This document shows positions 58,701 to 64,000 of a DNA stretch of 64,000 nucleotides, piece by piece (the first letter of the stretch is position 1; every line of letters starts with the position of its first letter). The notes under the pieces are model-generated. The model did not search any database and was not told the origin of the DNA. It worked only from the letters and a program-made list of their open reading frames with translations. Made by a program: the position numbers and the translations under genes. The DNA is from Bemisia tabaci (taxonomy: Eukaryota > Arthropoda > Insecta > Hemiptera > Aleyrodidae), in contig NC_092799.1 of NCBI RefSeq assembly GCF_918797505.1, positions 29,896,597 through 29,960,596 of the forward strand, in the 5' to 3' direction.

Positions 58701-59073
58701 CCAGCTAAAATAACAAATTGTTCCCCGTTGAAGATCTGGAAGCTAGTGTGCTAAATCGTGGAAAAATATGCGCAACTCAAATGCCGTGTCGCATCCCGTG
58801 CCGATCAATCAGTTTCCCCGCGTTATTTATTCATATGATAGCTGTCAGCCGTCACAGTGGCCTGCATTGTGAAATGACCAAGGGATCGAACGCAACGGAT
58901 TTTATCTCATCATCCCAGCGGAACTTTCCCTCTACACCGATCGTTTCTACTCTGTTGAATTGAAATTTTCCCCTGCATAACTACACTGTTTCGTGGTCGT
59001 CATTTTTCTTCCTTTCTCGGGAGAATAGTTTGGGTTGAATCTCAAAACTTATCCATGGCTGATGTCGAATATT

Positions 59074-59295
59074 CACTGGGGAAAAAACATCGGATCTAGA
59101 GTCCAGACTCTTAAAAACATCGACAAGAAAAAATACTCGTGATTCAATCAGATTTAAGCTTAAATCAAGAACCAAGCCTCTTAATTTGAGCGGATTTCGT
59201 TTTGGTTCAAGCAAAAATCCGATTGAATCAAGAGTATTTTTTTTGTCAATGTTTTCAAGAGTCTGGACTCTAGATCCAATGTGTTTTTTTTTCTA
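59074..59295. mobile_element. CACTGG MITE, copy G
   Basis: CACTGGGGAAAAAACATCGG...CAATGTG-T(n)-CTAGT, flanked by ATT on both sides. Full family order. It lies in pum intron 2. Confidence 0.85.
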
Positions 59296-59379
59296 GTATT
59301 GCGTGCTTCTACTACGACGTTTGGAAATTTCCGTTCATGCAGGGGTGCAGAAAACTCTTAGGCTTCCCCAATTTATAAC

Positions 59380-59690
59380 TTGTCTTCCCCAGAATTTGCT
59401 GTTTTGCTAACCTAATTGCGCCTCTACATAAAGCAACGCGATATGACAGCTTCCTTTCCCGCAGAAGTAGCGCGCTTTAAAGGCTTTTAGCATACAAAAA
59501 AGCGCGTTTAGAAGTTTCCTTCCCCGAAAGTTGCGCGTTCAAAAGCATCTTTCGCACACGCAGGGCGCCTGAAAGACTTGCAGCAAATAACACAACCTGC
59601 TTGATACTTAACTTTCCCCAAAGCAGCATGCCTGAATGGCATCTAGCACAAGTAACAATGCGCTTCCCTGTTTTTTCCCCAAAAACAACT
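59380..59690. repeat. Degenerate tandem units of about 65-75 bp
   Basis: Blocks of the form TTCCTTTCCCGCAGAAGTAG, GCGCGTTTAAAAGGC, TTTAGCACAC recur four or five times with heavy divergence. Confidence 0.45.
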
Positions 59691-59691
59691 C

Positions 59692-59711
59692 ACATTGACT
59701 CGATCCACTGT
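59692..59711. mobile_element. GCACAGTGG MITE, right-end fragment
   Basis: A short fragment matching the right terminus (TTGACTCGATCCACTGT); nothing of the rest is recognisable. Confidence 0.4.
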
Positions 59712-60262
59712 ATTACGGTTCAACCGTAGTGCAAGTAAGAGTATCATTGCATCCTCGCCGTGGAATGGGTTGTTCCGGAGGCAATCGATTCGTCTACTGG
59801 CTTTTGTCAGGACAGCTCAGAAAGTTTGAAAGTTATTTCTCCTTTATACATTCTCATGGTTCTACGCAGACTCGGCGATTCCGCCGAAATGCATTTTTCT
59901 GCGTGTTTTGGCAACTGCACTACAGGTGAAAGGCGATAAGACAGGGATATGTAGCTTGGGAGTGGGAACTGCTGCCTGACAAATAGCGCCGGGAGTGGAT
60001 TGCGCAATTGCGCCGACCAGCGTGTGTCGATGTGTTGTCGTTATCAGAAACCAATTCCGAGACAAGTCAACTGCTTTAGTTCCTCTCAGGAGAAGGCGTC
60101 AGCGCTTAACGACGCTGCCAGTTGGGAAATTTTTTCATCGATTGTGTTCTGTCCGGCTTCATAAAAATTCGGGAAAGCAAAAGAAATGATCCTATAGCGA
60201 GGAAAGTAAACAGAAGTAGGGAATTTGAAATTTCCCATCCTGTATCTTTGGCCGTTCATCCG

Positions 60263-60692
60263 CACTGAAAAAAAGTGACGGGCCACATAGACGTACCGTC
60301 CGTTCCGGGCTTTGAGGCCAAAAGTTGCGGGTGCCGGAGCCGTAGCTTCGCTTGCTCCGGGTGCTACACCCGGAACTTACGGCTTCTGAGCCCGGAACGC
60401 AGACGGTACGTCTACATAGCCTATACACGGAAAAAAATAAATTGCTGATTCAACAATTCTATTGCTAAAAACACTAAGTGCAATGTTTCAACGTAGATTT
60501 TACAACAAAAAAATGCTACTCTAACCACATTGTAAACTAATTTAACCACGGGGGTGGTAAAAGTAGCATTTTTTTGTTGTAAAATCTACATTGAAACATT
60601 GCACTCACTGTTTTTAGCAATTGAATTGTTGAATCAGCATTTTAATTTTTTTCCGTTAAGTGCGGCTTCCACGGCCGGAGTTTTTTTCAGTG
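60263..60692. mobile_element. CACTG foldback MITE with CCGGAGCC motifs, copy 2, interrupted
   Basis: CACTGAAAAAAAGTGACGGG..., then GCTCCGGGTGCTACACC, ending ACGGCCGGAG-T(n)-CAGTG. It aligns with 27740-27938 except for a 231-bp insertion at 60426-60656 inside the right arm. Confidence 0.8.
60426..60656. mobile_element. CACGG foldback MITE nested in a CACTG MITE, TSD TA
   Basis: The arms pair over about 95 bp: CACGGAAAAAAATAAATTGC and beyond against the right half ending TTTTTTTCCGT. TA lies on both sides (60424-60425 and 60657-60658). The central spacer is only about 20 bp. Confidence 0.85.
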
Positions 60693-61113
60693 CACCCAGC
60701 CGAACCGCAATATTTTAAATTATCATGTTATTCATCCCTTATTTTCTCAAGAATCAGGGTAGTTTCATCCGAATGGTGAAGAAAAACGAGTAAAAGCCAG
60801 GAAAGCATTTCGTGATAACAGCGGCACCCTCAGTTCGGTAAAGGTCGCAGAAAATTTTAAAATGCAATGAAACTTGTCATTCCGTAGCCTGCATGCGCCT
60901 AACTGAACCGATTCATCGCCGAAGACGAGGTCTGCTGCGAGTGCATCGAGAGTATTTGTCGGGAGATTCGTTTACGACTTGTTTTACGCTCGGAGCTCGT
61001 TTTTCGGTTTAGTGTTAGCACTTAAAAGCTCCTGCAATCTCTTCGGAGCCGCGAGGCCGCCCGTAAGCCGACGGATCCGTTCCCAACGAACGTGGGCACA
61101 ACACGCGCGCTCG

Positions 61114-61268
61114 GCGGATCCAGGAAAGTGGCAACATTGTCTTTTCTCCGTATAAATCCATGGAAACGTATCGATTCTTGAATGGGCCAGGTACTCCGAC
61201 GAGAATCGATTATTTAGCACAGGTTTTAATGGAGGCAATCCGGTGTTGTCAAATTGCTCGATCCATCT
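61114..61268. mobile_element. hAT-like MITE, CAGWGGCGGATCC family, copy 2
   Basis: GGCGGATCCAGGAA...GGCAACATT...TCTCCGTATAAATCCATGG, followed by a matching diverged right arm. It aligns along its length with 36368-36529; the right terminus is poorly preserved. Confidence 0.55.
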
Positions 61269-61316
61269 CTAAACACGCGCGGTTTTTACATACTTTTAGG
61301 TTTTGGCTCTTGTTCA

Positions 61317-61624
61317 CAGGGTGTGTACAAGTCCGGAATTTCTGGAAAGTCCGGAAATAGTCCTGAATTTTTAATGGCAGTCCGGAAGTACTGAAAAAGT
61401 GCGGAAATTCCTCAAGAAGGTCCGGAGTTTTTTTCAATTTTTTTGTCATTTTTGTCGTAATTAGAGCGAGAAATTCAAGTTTGTGAAATTCTCCGAACTT
61501 CGGAAAATGGAGGTACTGAAAGTACTGAAGTTTTCTATTGAGGAGGTACTGAATTTCTCGGGAATGTACTGAAAAAGCACTGTAAAAATACTGATTTTTG
61601 ACTAGCCTGCTTTAGTAGACCTTG
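61317..61624. mobile_element. hAT-like MITE, CAGAGTGTCTAC family, copy 2
   Basis: Left end CAGGGTGTGTACAAGTCC and interior order match 7459-7762; the right terminus (GTAGACCTTG) is eroded. It lies in pum intron 2. Confidence 0.65.
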
Positions 61625-62039
61625 TTTTAGCAGCTGCGTGCTTTTCGGCAAACTATTCTAGTTTTTCTAGTTGTTCTAGTTTTCCTGACAGCAGGGCGCG
61701 TTGCATCCGACGATATGATCGTTAAAATATTTTCAAAGGTGGTGTCAGTTGTGATAGACATCCTGTAGTTATTTTGAGGATTCCTGTATTACTTTGAGGT
61801 TTAAAAATTGTTTGATGCCCCAAGCTTCAGTTTTGACCGGTGTCAATCATTTTAACAGCGACATTTTGCAAAGTTAAGCAGTCTGAAATTATTATTCATC
61901 TCTATGAAGGGACCCTTATTCCGGCTGAAAGGGTTGGGAAGTGCATACCTACGTTTCATACACCTTGGACCCATAGCGCATTTTCGCTGTTAATTTTCGA
62001 ATGCCCCTTACAGGATGTTTGTATAATCGCTGGTTACCC

Positions 62040-62410
62040 TGAGCGGGAGCTTTGAACCCGGGCGATTTCGGTCGCCCATCGCGAAAGGAAGCGAATCGGG
62101 TTTCCTGGTCGGGCAACGTGCTCGCGCGATGCGAATGCGTGTGTCGGCGATGGTCGCGCTTCCACCGATCGTCGGATCGTCCTCGGGGACGAGACAATGA
62201 ACCGCCGGTGGAAGACATTGGCTTAACCTTGGAATAACCGACACCCCCCGCCCCCCTCGTCCCCTGTACCCCGGCGTTCCCCGTTCCCCCCGTTGAAGCT
62301 CGGAGCGGTCGCTTGCCATCGCCCAGCCTCCTCTTCGTCCTACTCAGACTCACACACGCGGTTTCCCATGCAGCATTGCCGCGATGGACCGTCACCGGGG
62401 TCTCCAGAGT
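62040..62410. other. CpG-rich patch in pum intron 2
   Basis: A GC- and CpG-rich segment with C-rich tracts. Frames are open on both strands (minus frame 62419-61949), but no family is recognised and the codon pattern looks compositional. Confidence 0.25.
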
Positions 62411-63289
62411 TCCCTTCATTCGCGCGATCTCCAGATGAAGTGAATGATGAGAGAGAATTCGAAATTTAGTATACGCTCCCAGGAGGTGTAATGCTTGTGC
62501 ATGCCGCCGCTACCTGAATTCGGATCCCTAGGGATCGATTACCCATTGAAACATATTATTTCCGAGCCTCTACGTCAATTTAGCGAACTTGCATTTTTGA
62601 AGAGGGGCTCTGTCCCTCATCTCCAAGGGTTAGAATTTCGGACGCAAATGGACCTATTTTTGATTTTTTGGTGTCAGTTAGGTCAAAATGTTCCTTAATT
62701 TCTGATTCAGACGAGATCATTTCAAAATTTTTGACGTAAACTTTGTACATTACATTGAGCACGGACCCCTCTTTTACTCCCGGGGAGGCCCCCGAAGTTA
62801 TGAAATTTGGATGCCTTGAGGTCGTTGCCCTATTCGTCCCGCGGCCCTGGACTTGTTCGACCCATAATAACCAAAAAAAAGGTCTGGTAGGTTAAATCTC
62901 GGCTACCCTTTATAAAAGAAAGATAAGTAACTGGTGCAACCGACCCTTTGTAGTCGCGCCCTGATTTTTTCGTCGTCTATAACCCCACACTTGGCTTTTT
63001 TGATACCTTACAATCCGTGCCAGATGTCTGAGACCCAAATTGGTCCCCAGTCCGCTTACACTCGGTGTTGAGTCGGGTTGGCGAAAGCAGAGCGCCGGCC
63101 GCTCAATCCGTGAATTTATCAAGGCGAAAGTTTTCTGGACACTTCTGCCTCCCCCTTCCCCGGCGCGACAGATGGCGCTGTCGGAGTCACCGCATCCACA
63201 CGGTAAAGACAGACCGATGCGATGTATCATTTCGAAACAGCCCGTTTTCCTCCCACGCGCTTTTCGCGTTGAAGTTAATCACTCGCGCC

Positions 63290-63437
63290 GCACAGTGGTC
63301 CGAGTCAAGCCGGAAGTCGGACAAAATCTAGAAACTTTGAAAGCCTATATTTTTCAAAGTTTGAAACAAAAAAGTATGAGAGTGGTTCCATTGGTTTTTT
63401 CGTGAAATTTCCTCTCAGAAACATCCCTTGAAATTGA
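63290..63437. mobile_element. GCACAGTGG MITE, left fragment
   Basis: GCACAGTGGTCCGAGTCAAG followed by the family interior up to CATCCCTTGAAATTGA, where a CAGGGTTGCC element begins. The other arm is absent. Confidence 0.7.
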
Positions 63438-63690
63438 CAGGGTTGTCACTGTTACGGAATACCGGGGAATGCCAGGGAATTTTAAAAAAATCAGGGAAAA
63501 CGTGGAAATATCAGGGAAAATGGCGAAAATTTCAGGAAAAAATTGTTAAGTCACCTTTATGCTTGCTAGAATAGGTTTGACGTTTAGAAAAACAAATTTT
63601 GCCTGAAAGCTATTTCTAATCATGTCTTTTTAACCATCTGGCATATCTTCAAAGTCGGGGAATTACACCAAAATGTGTCAGGGAAACTAG
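63438..63690. mobile_element. hAT-like MITE, CAGGGTTGCCACAG family, truncated on the right
   Basis: The left end CAGGGTTGTCACTG and the interior match the family, but similarity stops at about 63690 without the right terminus. It interrupts a GCACAGTGG MITE that starts at 63290. Confidence 0.6.
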
Positions 63691-64000
63691 AGTACCTATA
63701 TTAAGAGAGTATGGCCACTGGTGTTACCACCTCTGATTGGCTCAGCCATTTTAGACTGAATGGAGCCTTTAGGACCCAAAAATGGCGGACGTCATAAGTT
63801 AATATAATGTAAAACGACTCAAAATGTAGTTTTCTTTGCCTATCGTAACGAGAAATTCACCCAAATGCACTATTGCGACTTCTTTACATATTTTTACGGT
63901 TAATCGTGTGCAGTTTTCGAGAAAAATTATCTTAGATGTAGTAAGGTTGGCAGCAAGTGCGGTTGGGTAACCGTCAAAAGTTGGCAATGACCCCCTTCCA
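63691..64000. other. Intron sequence without recognised features
   Basis: Downstream of the truncated CAGGGTTGCC element I recognise nothing. No pum exon 3 is visible before the window end. Confidence 0.4.

Overview
This window reads as nuclear DNA of an insect, most likely a hemipteran. It is AT-rich and intron-bearing. It is densely packed with short non-autonomous DNA transposons, carries long G/C and A/T homopolymer runs, and has a short TTAGG-type telomere-like motif. The species cannot be read from the sequence; a whitefly-like or psyllid-like genome is only a guess. No bacterial operons, rRNA genes, functional tRNA genes, CRISPR arrays, or intact transposase or reverse transcriptase genes were seen.

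The only protein-coding gene I can support is the 5' part of a plus-strand gene that looks like pumilio (pum), the RNA-binding translational repressor. Exon 1 (CDS 34020-34043) encodes only eight residues and ends in a phase-0 donor. It lies downstream of a CpG-rich promoter/5'UTR region (about 33000-34019). The next coding exon (54299-54416) has a clean acceptor and donor and encodes the conserved N-terminal KKLW...DGPKGI...WRNPTWSTS segment of Pumilio proteins. Intron 1 is therefore 20,255 bp. Intron 2 runs from 54417 past the window end. The PUF RNA-binding domain lies outside the window.

Most of the rest is mobile-element debris. (1) At least eight hAT-like MITE families have CAGNG termini, several with 7-8 bp target duplications (best: 48492-48751). 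(2) A seven-copy CACTGG family is about 220-240 bp long. (3) A GCACAGTGG family has 3-bp G-N-C target duplications. (4) Several unrelated foldback families share CACTG/CACGG/CACAG plus A-run ends with 2-bp (mostly TA) duplications. (5) Very long palindromes occur at 4001-4500, 5523-6279, 37967-38459 and 45330-46158. (6) There is one tRNA-derived SINE with a perfect 12-bp target duplication (12831-13094), and a pogo/Tigger-like element at 54626-55177. Nested insertions at 3499, 29342, 49511 and 60426 give a relative order of transposition; for 3499 and 49511 an unoccupied paralogous site in the same window supports the call.

The oddest structure is 55524-55676 in pum intron 2: seven consecutive short perfect hairpins, each with a 3-nt loop. 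Other unexplained items are a 70-90 bp tandem unit shared by two unrelated mobile elements (8232-8410 and 54745-54955), recursive-splice-like sites at 3052 and 23288, and dispersed CpG-rich patches.

Layout: 1-33 kb, no supported gene, MITE-rich with CpG patches; 33.0-34.04 kb, pum promoter and exon 1; 34.04-54.3 kb, pum intron 1 with many MITEs and CpG patches at 44.2 and 47.6 kb; 54.3-54.4 kb, exon 2; 54.4-64 kb, intron 2 with the pogo-like element, hairpin array, tandem repeats and nested MITEs.
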